DNA of 64,000 nt. Source: Rhodococcus sp. X156. GTDB taxonomy: Bacteria > Actinomycetota > Actinomycetes > Mycobacteriales > Mycobacteriaceae. Shown one piece after another: positions 1-9,179 of this stretch (position 1 is its first letter; the number at the start of each line of letters is the position of its first letter). Where the stretch lies: the NCBI RefSeq assembly GCF_004006015.1, contig NZ_CP034766.1, positions 744,001 through 808,000 on the forward strand. The letters are read 5' to 3'. The translations under genes were made by a program, and so were the position numbers. The notes under the pieces are model-generated. The model was given only the letters and a program-made list of their open reading frames with translations, had not been told where the DNA came from and searched no databases.

Positions 1-371
1 TCGACGGCGGTGAGCACCCGGTAGGTGTCCTCGGAGAAGTCGGCGTGGCCGGGGGTGTCGACGAGGTTGATCACCGTGTCGCGGTAGGTGAACTGCAGCG
101 CGGTGGAGGTCACCGAGATGCCGCGGGCCTTCTCCATCTCCATCCAGTCGGAGACGGTGGAGCGGCGGCCGGCCTTGCCGTGGATGGCACCGGCCTCGGA
201 GATCACCTTGGCGTGCAGGGCGAGGGCCTCGGTGAGCGTGGACTTTCCGGCGTCGGGGTGGCTGATCACGGCGAACGTGCGCCTGCGGGCGACCTCGTTG
301 GCCACTGCCAGCCCGGCACGGTCGCTCGCGAGACGCTCCTCGGAAGCCGGTGCGGAGGGGGTCTGGGTCAC
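1..371 (-). CDS. prfC: Peptide chain release factor 3 (N-terminal part; gene continues beyond the window)
   Basis: Translational GTPase that removes RF1/RF2 from the ribosome after peptide release. Only the first 123 codons are present; the gene runs off the left edge. The visible G domain has the P-loop SHPDAGKST at residues 37-45, the switch I segment GISVTST and the DTPGHADF G3 motif. The insert region with [19 protein letters not shown] matches RF3 rather than EF-G or LepA. The start is GTG at 371, preceded by an AAAGGA ribosome binding site. It is divergent from the FAAL gene. Identity is firm; completeness of the rest cannot be judged. Confidence 0.95.
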   Translation of the reverse strand, partial: MTQTPSAPASEERLASDRAGLAVANEVARRRTFAVISHPDAGKSTLTEALALHAKVISEAGAIHGKAGRRSTVSDWMEMEKARGISVTSTALQFTYRDTVINLVDTPGHADFSEDTYRVLTAV

Positions 372-476
372 GAGTGGTCCTTTCGGGTGGTCAGCACCCC
401 AGGGTATCGCTCCGGCAAATGTGGCCGGTGCCCGCGTTTCCTGCCGAGCCCTGCAGAGGTTTGGGGCAACGCCCTC

Positions 477-482
477 TATTGT
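477..482 (+). promoter_or_regulatory. -10 hexamer TATTGT for a leaderless FAAL mRNA
   Basis: TATTGT fits the actinobacterial TANNNT core and ends 7 bases before the GTG at 490. That puts the transcription start on or next to the start codon. No Shine-Dalgarno sequence is seen before the GTG, which agrees with leaderless translation. Confidence 0.5.
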
Positions 483-489
483 GTTACCC

Positions 490-2121
490 GTGAGTACGTT
501 TACCGAGACCCTGTACCGCACCGCTGCCACCTCCCCGAACGGGATGGTCACCGGTGAGCCGGATGCACCCCTGCGCCGCAGCTGGGGCGAGATCCACGCG
601 CTGGCCCGCAAGGGCGCCGGTGCGCTGGCCGCCGCGGGGGTGGGCCCCGGTGACGCAGTCACCATCCTGGCCGGTGAGTCGGTGGAGATCGCCCCGGCGA
701 TCCAGTCGGCGTGGATGCGTGGCGCCAGCGTCACCATGCTGCACCAGCCCACCCCGCGCACCGACCTGGGCGTGTGGGCCGAGGAGACCATGACGGTGCT
801 GGACATGGTCGGCGCCAGCGTCGTCCTGCTCGGCGAGCCCTTCGGCGCCATCAAGCCGCTGCTGGAGGAGCGCAAGGTCGCCGTGGTGGAGATGGCTGAC
901 CTGGTCACCGGCCCGGACACGGACCCGCTCGAGGTGGACGAGGACGCCACGGCGCTGCTGCAGCTGACCTCGGGCTCCACCGGGACCCCCAAGGGCGTGC
1001 GGATCACCCACCGCAACCTCAACGCCAACATCCTGGGCATGGCCAAGGGCGCCAACTTCGACTACGGCAACGACGTCATGGTCAGCTGGCTGCCGCTGTT
1101 CCACGACATGGGCATGGTCGGGTTCCTCACCGTGCCGATGACCCTGGGCGTGGACCTCATCTCCATCACCCCGATGGACTTCCTGCGCTCCCCGCTGCTG
1201 TGGCTGGAGCTGATCAGCCGCTACAAGGGCACCATCACCGCCGCCCCGAACTTCGCCTACGCCGTGGTCGCCAAGCGCCTGGCCAAGGAGGAGGACGGCA
1301 AGTACGACCTGTCCTCCATGCGCTTCGCGCTCAACGGCGCCGAGCCGATCGACCCGGCCGCGGCGTTCAGCTTCCTGGAGGCCGGGGCCCGCTTCGGCCT
1401 GCGCTCCTCGGCGATGGTTCCCGCCTACGGCATGGCCGAGTCCACCCTGGCCATCTCCTTCCACCCGCTGGACACCGACCTCATCGTGGACACGGTGGAC
1501 ACCGACGCGCTGGAGCGCGACCGGGTGGCCAAGCCCGCCACGGGGGAGAACACCCGCGGCTTCCCGAGCCTGGGTCTGCCGCTGGAGGGCATCGAGGTGC
1601 GCACCGTCGACCCGGAGGGCAACGTGCTGCCCACCCGCGGGGTCGGCGTGCTGCAGCTGCGCGGCGAGCCGATCACCCCCGGCTACCTCACCGTGGACGG
1701 CCCGCAGGACATCCGCGACGACGAGGGCTGGCTGGACACCGGTGACGAGGGCTACGTCACCGAGGACGGCCACGTGGTGGTCTGTGGCCGCGTCAAGGAC
1801 GTCATCATCATGGGTGGGCGCAACATCTACCCCACCGACATCGAGCGGGCCGCAGCCACCGTCGCCGGGGTGCGTGCCGGCAACGTGGTGGCCGTGCGGA
1901 TGGAGGCCGGCGAGCGCCGGGAGTCCTTCGCCGTGGTGCTGGAGAGCAACCAGCACGCCGACGAGGCCCAGGTGGAGCGCATCCGCAAGGAGGTGACCGC
2001 CGCGGTGGTCAGCGCCACCGGGGTGCGCCCGCGCAACGTCACGGTGCTGGCCCCGGGCTCGGTGCCCAAGACGCCGTCGGGCAAGCTGCGCCGCTCCACC
2101 TCGGTGGCCCTGGTCAGCTAG
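490..2121 (+). CDS. Fatty-acyl-AMP ligase (FAAL / Pks16-type adenylating enzyme)
   Basis: ANL-superfamily enzyme that should activate a fatty acid with ATP to the acyl-adenylate for transfer to an acyl carrier protein or polyketide synthase. Seen: the nucleotide motif [11 protein letters not shown] at residues 159-169, [20 protein letters not shown] from residue 418, and the C-terminal TPSGK with the catalytic lysine at 532. At 543 residues it matches the length I recall for M. tuberculosis Rv1013 (pks16), which also lies next to pth. The GTG at 490 is preferred because of the -10 hexamer 7 bases upstream; a GTG at 481 is also in frame. No carrier protein or PKS gene is nearby, so the acyl acceptor is unknown. 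Confidence 0.88.
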   Translation: MSTFTETLYRTAATSPNGMVTGEPDAPLRRSWGEIHALARKGAGALAAAGVGPGDAVTILAGESVEIAPAIQSAWMRGASVTMLHQPTPRTDLGVWAEETMTVLDMVGASVVLLGEPFGAIKPLLEERKVAVVEMADLVTGPDTDPLEVDEDATALLQLTSGSTGTPKGVRITHRNLNANILGMAKGANFDYGNDVMVSWLPLFHDMGMVGFLTVPMTLGVDLISITPMDFLRSPLLWLELISRYKGTITAAPNFAYAVVAKRLAKEEDGKYDLSSMRFALNGAEPIDPAAAFSFLEAGARFGLRSSAMVPAYGMAESTLAISFHPLDTDLIVDTVDTDALERDRVAKPATGENTRGFPSLGLPLEGIEVRTVDPEGNVLPTRGVGVLQLRGEPITPGYLTVDGPQDIRDDEGWLDTGDEGYVTEDGHVVVCGRVKDVIIMGGRNIYPTDIERAAATVAGVRAGNVVAVRMEAGERRESFAVVLESNQHADEAQVERIRKEVTAAVVSATGVRPRNVTVLAPGSVPKTPSGKLRRSTSVALVS

Positions 2122-2130
2122 TCCCCGCAC

Positions 2131-2160
2131 ACACAGCACCGCCAGACACAGCACCGCCCC
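2131..2160 (+). repeat. 15-bp direct repeat x2 behind the FAAL stop codon
   Basis: Units 2131-2145 and 2146-2160 share the 13-mer ACACAGCACCGCC. The second copy supplies part of the left arm of the terminator at 2142-2196. The array starts 10 bases after the stop codon. Confidence 0.8.
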
Positions 2161-2196
2161 GGCCGCACCTGCGGACCGGGGCGGTGCCGTGTCTGG
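2142..2196. terminator. Bidirectional intrinsic terminator between FAAL and pth
   Basis: Inverted repeat with arms 2142-2162 and 2176-2196 pairing at 20 of 21 positions and a 13-base loop that can itself fold. It lies between two convergent genes, so it can stop transcription from both sides. No T-run follows, as is usual in high-G+C actinobacteria. Confidence 0.85.
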
Positions 2197-2208
2197 GGAG
2201 GCACGGGG

Positions 2209-2877
2209 CTAGCGGGCGTGCACCACCTGCTGGGCGTCGGTGAGGCTGCGCACCAGCAGCAGCTCCACCGCGTCGGCGGCGTCGTCCACGGCGAGCTCCA
2301 CCGCGGTGCGCTCGGAGCCCGCGAACGGCTTGAGCACGTAGTCCGCGGGATCCATCCGCCCGGGCGGGCGGCCGATGCCGACGCGCACCCGCAGGTAGTC
2401 CTTGCTGCCCAGCGAACGGCTGATGGAGCGCAGGCCGTTGTGCCCGCCCTCACCGCCACCGCGCTTGAGCCGCACGGTGCCCAGCTCCAGGTCGAGGTCG
2501 TCGTGCACCACCACCAGCTCGCTCACCCCGACCGAGAAGAACTTGACCGCCGAGCTGACCGGGCCGCCGGCCTCGTTCATGAACGTGCGCGGCTTGACGA
2601 GGACGGTGCGCCGGTTCGCCAGCCGCCCCTCCACCACCTCGGCGTTGCTGCGCTTGTGCGCGCTGAAGCGTCCACTCATCCGGGCCGCGAGCAGGTCGGC
2701 GACGAGGAAGCCGACGTTGTGGCGGGTGCGGGCGTAGGACGGTCCCGGGTTGCCCAGACCCACGACCATGGCGGGCAGCGCGGGGTCGGGCGGGGCCGCG
2801 GCGACCGCGGTAGCGCTGGCGTGGGCGCTCGGGCGGCCCGGCGCCGCAGCGGGCGGTCCGGGAGTGTGGTCGGGCAT
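2209..2877 (-). CDS. pth: Peptidyl-tRNA hydrolase
   Basis: Cleaves peptidyl-tRNA released from stalled ribosomes and recycles the tRNA. The core starts at [20 protein letters not shown]; the catalytic Asn and His are at about residues 43 and 53, and the VVVHDDLDL segment carries the conserved Asp. At 222 residues it is longer than the usual ~190 because of an Ala/Pro-rich N-terminal extension of about 36 residues. The start at 2877 is chosen for its GAGG ribosome binding site; an internal ATG at 2769 would give a core-length protein but has no visible site. It is the last gene of the glmU-prs-merR-rplY-pth block, 100 bases after rplY. Confidence 0.92.
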   Translation of the reverse strand: MPDHTPGPPAAAPGRPSAHASATAVAAAPPDPALPAMVVGLGNPGPSYARTRHNVGFLVADLLAARMSGRFSAHKRSNAEVVEGRLANRRTVLVKPRTFMNEAGGPVSSAVKFFSVGVSELVVVHDDLDLELGTVRLKRGGGEGGHNGLRSISRSLGSKDYLRVRVGIGRPPGRMDPADYVLKPFAGSERTAVELAVDDAADAVELLLVRSLTDAQQVVHAR

Positions 2878-2977
2878 CGGTCCTCTTCGGAGTGTGGGGG
2901 TCAGCCGGACGCACCAGCGGCGCGCCACCCGCAGAAGGGGAGACGCGCCGCCGGTGTGACTGCGTTGAGCGAGAGGC

Positions 2978-3649
2978 TCAGCTCTGGTCGGCCTCGGAGG
3001 CGTTGTCCGCGGCGGGGGCCTCGTCGGCCACGGTGCCCTCGTCCGGAGCATCCTCCACCACGCCGGCGCCCTCGGTGTCGAGCTCGGCCTCCAGCGCGGC
3101 CTCGGAGGGGGCCTCCACGATGTTGACGACCAGCATCTCCGGGTCGGAGACCAGGGTCGCGCCCTCGGGCAGCGCGAGGTCGCTGGCGACGATCTGCGTG
3201 CCGACGGGGCGGCCGTCGATGGACACCTCGATCTGCTCCGGGATGGTCATGACGTCGGCCTCGACCTCGACCGTGCTGGCGTCCTGGGTGACCAGGGCGC
3301 CGGGGGCCGGGTCGCCGACGATGGTGACGGGGATCTCGACGTTGACCTTCTCGCCGCGACGGATCACCAGCAGGTCGGCGTGCTCGATGTAGTTGCGCAG
3401 CGGGTGCACGACGACGGTCTTCACCAGCGCCAGGTGCTCCTCGCCGTCGGCGGTGACGGTGATGACGGCGTTGGTGCCGTGGGCGCGCAGCACGCGGGCG
3501 AACTCCAGCGCGGGCAGCGCCAGGTGCACGGGGTCGGTGCCGTGGCCGTAGACCACGGCGGGGACCTTGCCGGCGTTGCGGGTGCGGCGGGCAGCACCCT
3601 TGCCGAACTCGGTGCGCTTCTCAGCGTTGAGGGTGATGTTCTCGGCCAC
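2978..3649 (-). CDS. rplY: 50S ribosomal protein L25, long Ctc form
   Basis: Binds 5S rRNA in the large ribosomal subunit. The N-terminal L25 domain begins [17 protein letters not shown]; a TL5/Ctc C-terminal domain follows and the protein ends in an acidic Glu/Asp/Ala tail (about the last 30 residues), common in actinobacterial Ctc proteins. Length 223 residues. GTG at 3649 is fixed by an AAGGAG ribosome binding site 6 bases upstream. The gene precedes pth, as in mycobacteria, and seems to have its own promoter and a long leader (see 3650-3804). Confidence 0.93.
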   Translation of the reverse strand: MAENITLNAEKRTEFGKGAARRTRNAGKVPAVVYGHGTDPVHLALPALEFARVLRAHGTNAVITVTADGEEHLALVKTVVVHPLRNYIEHADLLVIRRGEKVNVEIPVTIVGDPAPGALVTQDASTVEVEADVMTIPEQIEVSIDGRPVGTQIVASDLALPEGATLVSDPEMLVVNIVEAPSEAALEAELDTEGAGVVEDAPDEGTVADEAPAADNASEADQS

Positions 3650-3804
3650 GATGACTCCTTGGTGCGGTTCTTGGTGCGACAGCTGGTCCGGGGCCCGGCG
3701 AGGGGTGGACACGTCACAGCCGTGCGTCGTCAAGACCGCAGCCGCGTCGATCACGGGACCCTGCACGTGCGGGTCACCCTCGCCGAGACAACTGGGGAAG
3801 CCTA
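3650..3804 (-). promoter_or_regulatory. Promoter and long 5' leader of rplY
   Basis: A TAGGCT -10 hexamer lies at 3804-3799 on the minus strand, which gives a leader of roughly 140 bases before the rplY GTG. Within the leader CGGCGAGGG (3785-3777) can pair perfectly with CCCTCGCCG (3704-3696), closing a large loop. TTGGTGCG occurs twice on the plus strand (3659-3666 and 3671-3678), overlapping the ribosome binding site region. This could be an autoregulatory leader, but no known family is recognised. Confidence 0.4.
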
Positions 3805-3849
3805 CCGCACCACCGCGACCGCTCCGCACCGACGGGCGTGCGGGGAGGC

Positions 3850-4191
3850 TCAGTCCCCGCGCTCGGCCCGCAGCCGGGCGTTGTCGCTCTCCAGCTGGCT
3901 GTTGTCCGAGGTGAGCTCGTCGTTGCTCCGGCGCAGGCGCACGTTGTGCTGCTCCAGCTCCACGATGTGGGCGACCCCGACCAGGTTGACCCCGGCCTCC
4001 ACCAGCTCCGCCACCCGCTGCAGCTGGCGCAGGTCGTCCTCGCTGTAGCGGCGGGTGCCCCCGTCGGTGCGCGAGGGCGCGACCAGCCCGCGGCGCTCGT
4101 AGAGCCGCAGCGTCTGCGGGCTGATGCCGGAGAGCTCGGCGGCCACCGAGATCCCGTACACCCCGCGCTGCGAGGCCGGTGTCTCCGCCAT
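3850..4191 (-). CDS. MerR-family regulator, HspR-like
   Basis: 113-residue DNA-binding regulator. The N-terminal winged helix reads [20 protein letters not shown] followed by [19 protein letters not shown], very like HspR, then a dimerisation helix ([19 protein letters not shown]) and an Asn/Asp/Ser/Leu-rich coiled coil. No metal-binding cysteines are present, so it is not a classic metal sensor. ATG at 4191 has a GGAG site 5 bases upstream; the earlier GTG at 4218 has none. In M. tuberculosis the slot between rplY and prs is held by a lipoprotein (lpqT), so this gene is a lineage difference. It probably controls itself through the inverted repeat at 4249-4278. HspR function is not shown, because dnaK is not nearby and the repeat differs from the HAIR sequence. 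Confidence 0.82.
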   Translation of the reverse strand: MAETPASQRGVYGISVAAELSGISPQTLRLYERRGLVAPSRTDGGTRRYSEDDLRQLQRVAELVEAGVNLVGVAHIVELEQHNVRLRRSNDELTSDNSQLESDNARLRAERGD

Positions 4192-4248
4192 GCTTGCTCC
4201 ATCCACCAGCACCGGCACGAACGGCGCCAGACTAGCAGCCGCCGTGCA

Positions 4249-4278
4249 GATAATCTGCTAGCTGTGCCGCAGATTATC
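4249..4278. promoter_or_regulatory. Inverted-repeat operator overlapping the merR-like promoter
   Basis: GATAATCTGC (4249-4258) and GCAGATTATC (4269-4278) form a perfect 10-bp inverted repeat with a 10-bp spacer. One half contains TAATCT on the minus strand (4276-4271), a good -10 hexamer for the regulator gene. The 13-mer GCAGATAATCTGC at 4246-4258 is itself nearly palindromic. The site is A+T-rich against its surroundings and lies between prs and the regulator. Confidence 0.6.
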
Positions 4279-4310
4279 CGCCGTGCGGCTGCGGGTGAGC
4301 AGCGACGGGT

Positions 4311-5291
4311 TCAGGCGTCGCCGTCGAAGAGGCTGGTCACCGAGCCGTCCTCGAAGACCGCCCGGATGGCGCGGGCCAGCAGCGGTGCGATGGAGAGCAC
4401 CGTCAGCTGCGGGAACTGCTTGTCCTCGCCGATGGGCAGGGTGTTGGTGAAGATGACCTCGCGGGCGCCACAGGTGGACAGCCGCTCGGTGGCCGGGCCG
4501 GACAGCACGCCGTGGGTGGCGGCGATGATGACGTCCTTGGCCCCGGCGTCGCGCAGCACCTGCACGGCGCTGGCGATGGTGCCGCCGGTGTCGATCATGT
4601 CGTCGATGAGGATGCAGGTGCGCCCCTCGACGTCGCCGACCACGCGGTTGGCCTTGACCTGGTTGGGCACCCGCGGGTCACGGGTCTTGTGCACGAACGC
4701 GATGGGCACGCCGCCGAGGGTGTCGGCCCACTTCTCCGCCTGGCGGACCCGGCCGGAGTCGGGGGAGACCACGGTGACGTTCTCGTCGGGGTACTTGCTG
4801 GTGACGTACTCCGAGAGCAGCGAGGTGGCCAGCAGGTGGTCCACCGGGCCGTCGAAGAAGCCCTGGATCTGCGCGGTGTGCAGGTCCACGGTCATGATGC
4901 GGTCCGCGCCGGCGGTCTTGAACATGTCCGCGATGAGGCGGGCCGAGATCGGCTCCCGGCCGCGGTGCTTCTTGTCCTGCCGGGCGTAGGGGTAGAACGG
5001 CATGATCACGGTGATCCGCTTGGCGGAGGCGCGCTTGAGCGCGTCGACCATGATCAGCTGCTCCATCAGCCAGGTGTTGATGGGCGCGCAGTGGCTCTGC
5101 AGGACGAAGGCGTCACACCCACGCACCGACTCCTCGAAGCGCACGAAGATCTCGCCGTTGGCGAAGTCGCGGGCGGTCTGCGGGGTGATGGAGACGCCCA
5201 GCTGCTCGGCAACCTGGTCGGCCAGCTCGGGGTGCGCGCGCCCGGCAAAAAACATCAGGTTCTTCTTGGGCGTTGCGGGCATAGCGCTCAC
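4311..5291 (-). CDS. prs: Ribose-phosphate pyrophosphokinase (PRPP synthase)
   Basis: Makes PRPP from ribose 5-phosphate and ATP for nucleotide, His and Trp synthesis and, in mycolate bacteria, for decaprenyl-phosphoryl arabinose. 326 residues, the length I recall for mycobacterial PrsA. Motifs seen: the flexible catalytic loop [13 protein letters not shown] (about 104-116) and the PRPP loop [12 protein letters not shown] (about 230-241). The GTG start at 5291 overlaps the glmU stop as GTGA, indicating translational coupling; an ATG at 5282 is possible. Confidence 0.95.
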   Translation of the reverse strand: MSAMPATPKKNLMFFAGRAHPELADQVAEQLGVSITPQTARDFANGEIFVRFEESVRGCDAFVLQSHCAPINTWLMEQLIMVDALKRASAKRITVIMPFYPYARQDKKHRGREPISARLIADMFKTAGADRIMTVDLHTAQIQGFFDGPVDHLLATSLLSEYVTSKYPDENVTVVSPDSGRVRQAEKWADTLGGVPIAFVHKTRDPRVPNQVKANRVVGDVEGRTCILIDDMIDTGGTIASAVQVLRDAGAKDVIIAATHGVLSGPATERLSTCGAREVIFTNTLPIGEDKQFPQLTVLSIAPLLARAIRAVFEDGSVTSLFDGDA

Positions 5292-6817
5292 AGAGCTTCG
5301 CCGTCCTTAGGAGTTGAGAGGGTGGGGGTGGTGGGGGTCTGTGGTGCTGCTGCGGTGGCGCGGGTGGCCTCGGCGGCCTGCGCGGCGGCGGTGCCGGGGC
5401 GCTTGCGGGCGACCCAGCCCTCGATGTTGCGCTGGCGGCCCCCGGAGACGGCGAGCGCTCCCGGCGGCACGTCCTGGCTGACCACGGTGCCCGCGCCGGT
5501 GTAGGCGCCGTCGCCCACCCGCACCGGGGCGATGAACATGGTGTCGGAGCCGGTGCGGACGTGCGAGCCGATCTCGGTGCGGCTCTTGCTCACGCCGTCG
5601 TAGTTGACGAACACGCTGGAGGCGCCGATGTTGCTGTGCTCGCCCACGGTGGCGTCGCCGACGTAGGTCAGGTGCGGGACCTTGGAGCCGGCGCCGATGC
5701 TGGCGTTCTTGGTCTCCACGAAGGTGCCGATCTTGCCGGCCGCGCCCAGCACGGTGCCGGGGCGCAGGTAGGCGAACGGGCCCACCGTGGCATCCGCGCC
5801 GATCACGGCTTCGCTGCCGTGGGTGCGCACCACCGAGGCGTTCGCCCCCACGCGCACGTCGGTGAGGGTGGTGTCCGGCCCCACCTGAGCGCCGGTGTCC
5901 ACCCGGGTGCGCCCGTGCAGCTGCACCCCGGGGTGCAGCTGCACGTCGGGGGCCAGCTCGACGGTGACGTCCAGCCAGGTGGTGGCGGGGTCGACCACGG
6001 TCACGCCGGCGCGCATCCAGCGCGCCAGCACCCGCCGGTTGAGCTCCGCGCCCAGCTGGGACAGCTGCACCTTGTCGTTGACGCCGGCCACCAGCCAGTC
6101 GTCGGTGACGGCGAGCCCGGCCACCCGGTGGCCGTCCGTGCGGGCACCGTGCACCAGGTCGGTCAGGTACAGCTCGCCCTGGGAGTTGTTGGTGTCCAGC
6201 CGACCCAGCCCGGTGCGCAGCACGGCCGCGTCGAAGGCGTACACACCGGAGTTGACCTCGGTGACCGCCAGCTGCTCCGGGGAGGCGTCCTTGTGCTCCA
6301 CGATGGAGCTGACCTGCCCGGTGTCGTCGCGCAGCACCCGGCCGTAGCCGGTGGGGTCGGACAGGTGGGTGGTGAGCACGGTGACCGCGGCGTCCTGCTC
6401 GGTGTGCGCGGCCAGCAGCTCGCGCAGCGTCGCGGTGTCCAGCAGCGGCACGTCGGCGTAGGTCACCACCACGGTCCCGGTGAGGTCGGCGGGCAGCTCG
6501 GCCAGCGCGCACTGCACGGCGTGGCCGGTGCCGTTCTGCTCGGCCTGCACGGCGGCAGCGACGGGGCGGTCCAGCTCGGCAGCAACGTCGGCCACCGCCG
6601 CGCCGACCCGCTCGCGGTCGTGCCCGACCACGGCGACGAGGTGGCGGGGGGAGAGCCCGGCCGCGGCGTGCAGGGAGTGCGCGAGCAGGCTGCGCCCGCC
6701 CACCTGGTGCAGCACCTTCGGCAGGCTGGAGCGCATCCGCGTCCCGGCTCCGGCAGCCAGCACCACCACTGCGGCGGGTTCGGCGGATGGACCAGTGCGC
6801 ATGCGTTCAGCCTGCAT
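5288..6817 (-). CDS. glmU: Bifunctional UDP-N-acetylglucosamine pyrophosphorylase / glucosamine-1-phosphate acetyltransferase
   Basis: Makes UDP-GlcNAc, the precursor of peptidoglycan and the cell-wall linker. The uridyltransferase signature [16 protein letters not shown] spans about residues 20-35. The C-terminal half is a left-handed beta-helix with hexapeptide repeats, [18 protein letters not shown] and [13 protein letters not shown], the acetyltransferase active region. A Pro/Ala/Thr-rich tail of about 40 residues ends the protein, as in mycobacterial GlmU. 509 residues. It forms an operon with prs (4-bp overlap) and lies just downstream of tRNA-Gln. Confidence 0.96.
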   Translation of the reverse strand: MQAERMRTGPSAEPAAVVVLAAGAGTRMRSSLPKVLHQVGGRSLLAHSLHAAAGLSPRHLVAVVGHDRERVGAAVADVAAELDRPVAAAVQAEQNGTGHAVQCALAELPADLTGTVVVTYADVPLLDTATLRELLAAHTEQDAAVTVLTTHLSDPTGYGRVLRDDTGQVSSIVEHKDASPEQLAVTEVNSGVYAFDAAVLRTGLGRLDTNNSQGELYLTDLVHGARTDGHRVAGLAVTDDWLVAGVNDKVQLSQLGAELNRRVLARWMRAGVTVVDPATTWLDVTVELAPDVQLHPGVQLHGRTRVDTGAQVGPDTTLTDVRVGANASVVRTHGSEAVIGADATVGPFAYLRPGTVLGAAGKIGTFVETKNASIGAGSKVPHLTYVGDATVGEHSNIGASSVFVNYDGVSKSRTEIGSHVRTGSDTMFIAPVRVGDGAYTGAGTVVSQDVPPGALAVSGGRQRNIEGWVARKRPGTAAAQAAEATRATAAAPQTPTTPTLSTPKDGEAL

Positions 6818-6910
6818 ACCCGTAGAAGCTCCTCACGACAGTCTGGGGTCACACCGCACGGGCCACCGCACGCGGGTCGGCCGAGGCCAACCACTCGCAG
6901 TGATCCTACG

Positions 6911-6932
6911 GCCCGCCCGGTGCCGGGCGGGC
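6911..6932 (-). terminator. Hairpin downstream of tRNA-Gln
   Basis: GCCCGCCCGG (6911-6920) and CCGGGCGGGC (6923-6932) form a perfect 10-bp stem with a minimal loop, 4 bases after the tRNA 3' end. It probably terminates or processes the tRNA transcript before glmU. Confidence 0.65.
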
Positions 6933-6936
6933 GTCG

Positions 6937-7007
6937 CTCCGCCGCCAGGATTCGAACCTGAACCATCTGAACCAAAATCAGAGGTGCTGCCTTTACACCA
7001 CGGCGGA
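6937..7007 (-). tRNA. tRNA-Gln (anticodon UUG)
   Basis: Cloverleaf on the minus strand: acceptor TCCGCCG/CGGCGGA, anticodon stem TCTGA/TCAGA with loop TTTTGGT giving anticodon TTG, and a T arm with loop TTCGAAT. The 3' CCA is not encoded. It lies between glmU and the divergent TetR gene, as tRNA-Gln does beside glmU in many mycobacteria-like genomes. Confidence 0.93.
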
Positions 7008-7078
7008 AAGCATGCCCGACGATGGTCTCACGAGCGGAGCCCTGGGCGGACACGGCCATGGTCGGCGCCGGCGGTGGA

Positions 7079-7110
7079 TAGGCTCGGTGCGCCAAGTGGT
7101 CACTGGTGAC
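7079..7110 (+). promoter_or_regulatory. Promoter and possible operator of the TetR gene
   Basis: TAGGCT at 7079-7084 fits a -10 element. GTCACTGGTGAC at 7099-7110 is a dyad (GTCAC, 2-base centre, GTGAC) just downstream of the expected start of transcription, where a TetR autorepressor would bind. Confidence 0.35.
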
Positions 7111-7129
7111 GCGGGCAGAGTGGAGCATC

Positions 7130-7789
7130 GTGTCAGCTGAGCAGCACCCCACCCCGCCCGTCCGGGCCCGGATGACCGGTTTGCAGCGCCGTGCGCAGCT
7201 TGTGGACGTCGCCCGTGCCCTCTTCGCCGAGCGCGGCTACGCCGCGACGTCGGTGGAGGAGATCGCGCTGCGTGCCGGGGTGAGCAAGCCGGTGGTGTAC
7301 GGCCACTTCGGTGGCAAGGACGGCATCTACGGCGTGGTGGTGGAGCAGGAGACCCAGGAGCTGCTGCGGCGGATCAGCACCGCGCTGTCGGTCGGGCAGC
7401 CGCGGGTGCGCTCGGCCGCGCACCCACGGGTGCGCCTGGAGCAGGCGGCCATGGCGCTGCTCACCTACGTGGAGGAGTGCACCGACGGCTTCCGCGTGCT
7501 GGTGCGCGACTCACCGCCGTTCACCCTCACCGGCCACTTCTCCGGCCTGCTCAACGACGTGGCCAGCCAGGTGGAGCACATCCTGGGCCACGAGTTCGCC
7601 GAGCGCGGCTACCCGCGGCAGATGGCGCGGATGTACTCGCAGTCGCTGGTGGGCATGGTGGCGCTGACGGCGCAGTGGTGGCTGGACGAGCGGGTGCCGG
7701 ACAAGCAGGCGGTGGCCGCGCACCTGGTGAACCTGTGCTGGAACGGGCTGGCGCACCTGGAGAGCACCCCGCGGCTGCGGGTGACCTGA
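7130..7789 (+). CDS. TetR-family transcriptional regulator
   Basis: 219 residues with an N-terminal helix-turn-helix: LVDVARALFAERGYAATSVE, then EIALRAGVSKPVVYGHFGGK (about residues 24-63), followed by a ligand-binding domain without recognisable specificity. It occupies the position of Rv1019, upstream of mfd. GTG at 7130 is chosen because GGAG stands 5 bases upstream; a GTG at 7106 would add 8 residues. It is divergent from tRNA-Gln and 51 bases ahead of ugd, but a shared transcript is not certain. Its target is unknown; self-regulation is likely. Confidence 0.88.
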   Translation: MSAEQHPTPPVRARMTGLQRRAQLVDVARALFAERGYAATSVEEIALRAGVSKPVVYGHFGGKDGIYGVVVEQETQELLRRISTALSVGQPRVRSAAHPRVRLEQAAMALLTYVEECTDGFRVLVRDSPPFTLTGHFSGLLNDVASQVEHILGHEFAERGYPRQMARMYSQSLVGMVALTAQWWLDERVPDKQAVAAHLVNLCWNGLAHLESTPRLRVT

Positions 7790-7840
7790 GCGCCGCTGCT
7801 CATCCGGCGCCAGGCCGCCTGACCAGGCATTCTCTGCTCC

Positions 7841-9169
7841 ATGGGTCACAGGATCACGGTGCTGGGCACCGGGTACCTGGGCGCCACCCACGCGGCGAGC
7901 ATGGCCGAGCTGGGCCACGACGTGCTCGGGGTGGACGTGGACCCCGGCAAGGTGGCCAAGCTCAACGACGGCGAGGTCCCGTTCTACGAGCCCGGGCTGC
8001 AACAGATCCTGCAGGCGCACCTGGCCGGTGGCCGGCTGCGGTTCACCGGCTCCTACGCCGAGGCCGCCGCCTGGGGCGACGTGCACTTCCTCACCGTCGG
8101 CACCCCGCAGAAGACCGGCGAGCTCTCCGCCGACCTGACGGCCGTGGAGGCGGTGATCGACTCGCTGGCGCCGCTCCTCACCACGCCGGCGGTGGTCCTC
8201 GGCAAGTCCACCGTGCCGGTGGGCACCGCCGCCGTCCTCGGTGCGCGGCTGCGCGCGGTGGCCCCGGCCGGCGACGAGGTGGAGCTGGCGTGGAACCCCG
8301 AGTTCCTCCGGGAGGGCTTCGCCGTGCAGGACACCATCCATCCCGACCGGCTGGTCCTCGGCGTCGACGCGGACCGCCCGGGCACCGCCGAGCGGCTGAC
8401 CCGGGAGATCTACGCGCAGCTGCTGGCCGAGGACGTCCCGCTGCTGGTCACCGACCTGGCCACCGCCGAGCTGGCGAAGGTGGCCGCCAACGCCTTCCTG
8501 GCCACCAAGATCTCCTTCATCAACGCCATCGCCGACGTCTGCGAGGCCGCCGGCGCGGACGTGGTGCGGCTGGCCGACGCCATCGGCTACGACGACCGCA
8601 TCGGCCGTCGCTTCCTCAACGCCGGCATCGGGTTCGGCGGCGGCTGCCTGCCCAAGGACATCCGGGCGTTCATGGCCCGCGCCGGCGAGCTGGGCGTGGG
8701 CCACGCCATGGCCTTCCTGCGCGAGGTGGACAACGTCAACATGAGCCGCCGCGCCGCCATGGTCGAGCGCACCCGCCTCGCCGTCGGGGGCTCGCTGCTC
8801 GGCGCCCGGGTGGCGGTGCTGGGGGCGGCGTTCAAGCCCGACTCCGACGACGTGCGTGACTCGCCGGCGCTGAACGTGGCCGGGCAGATGCAGCTGCAGG
8901 GCGCCGCGGTGAGCGTGTACGACCCCAAGGCGACGGAGAGCTGCCGGCGGGTGTTCCCCACGCTCACCTACGCGACCACCGCGCTGGAGGCCTGCACCCG
9001 CGCCGACGCGGTGCTCGTGCTGACGGAGTGGGAGGAGTTCCGCCAGCTCGCCCCGGAGTCCCTCGCCGGCCAGGTCGGCGCCCGGGTCGTCATCGACGGC
9101 CGCAACTGCCTGGACCCGGCCCGCTGGCGGGCGGCGGGGTGGACCTACCTCGGAGTGGGCCGGCCCTGA
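7841..9169 (+). CDS. ugd: UDP-glucose 6-dehydrogenase
   Basis: NAD-dependent oxidation of UDP-glucose to UDP-glucuronate, a sugar donor for envelope polysaccharides. 442 residues. The N-terminal Rossmann motif is ITVLGTGYLGATHAASMAEL, the substrate segment is EVPFYEPGLQQIL, the central motif is KVAANAFLATKISFINAIAD and the catalytic cysteine is Cys269 in GFGGGCLPKDI. The C-terminal domain begins VAVLGAAFKPDSDDVRDSPA. ATG at 7841 lacks a ribosome binding site; CATTCT 7 bases upstream may mean a leaderless mRNA. GDP-mannose dehydrogenase is a less likely alternative. Confidence 0.9.
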   Translation: MGHRITVLGTGYLGATHAASMAELGHDVLGVDVDPGKVAKLNDGEVPFYEPGLQQILQAHLAGGRLRFTGSYAEAAAWGDVHFLTVGTPQKTGELSADLTAVEAVIDSLAPLLTTPAVVLGKSTVPVGTAAVLGARLRAVAPAGDEVELAWNPEFLREGFAVQDTIHPDRLVLGVDADRPGTAERLTREIYAQLLAEDVPLLVTDLATAELAKVAANAFLATKISFINAIADVCEAAGADVVRLADAIGYDDRIGRRFLNAGIGFGGGCLPKDIRAFMARAGELGVGHAMAFLREVDNVNMSRRAAMVERTRLAVGGSLLGARVAVLGAAFKPDSDDVRDSPALNVAGQMQLQGAAVSVYDPKATESCRRVFPTLTYATTALEACTRADAVLVLTEWEEFRQLAPESLAGQVGARVVIDGRNCLDPARWRAAGWTYLGVGRP

Positions 9170-9179
9170 GCCGGGGCCC

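Noticed and set aside
3850-4278. MerR-type regulator as a bona fide HspR heat-shock repressor
   Set aside because: The protein is similar, but dnaK/grpE/dnaJ are absent and the adjacent inverted repeat is not the HAIR sequence, so only HspR-like is claimed.
5288-6817. Ala/Pro-rich C-terminal tail of GlmU as a frameshift artefact
   Set aside because: Mycobacterial GlmU proteins have comparable disordered tails and the stop overlaps the prs start in the expected way.
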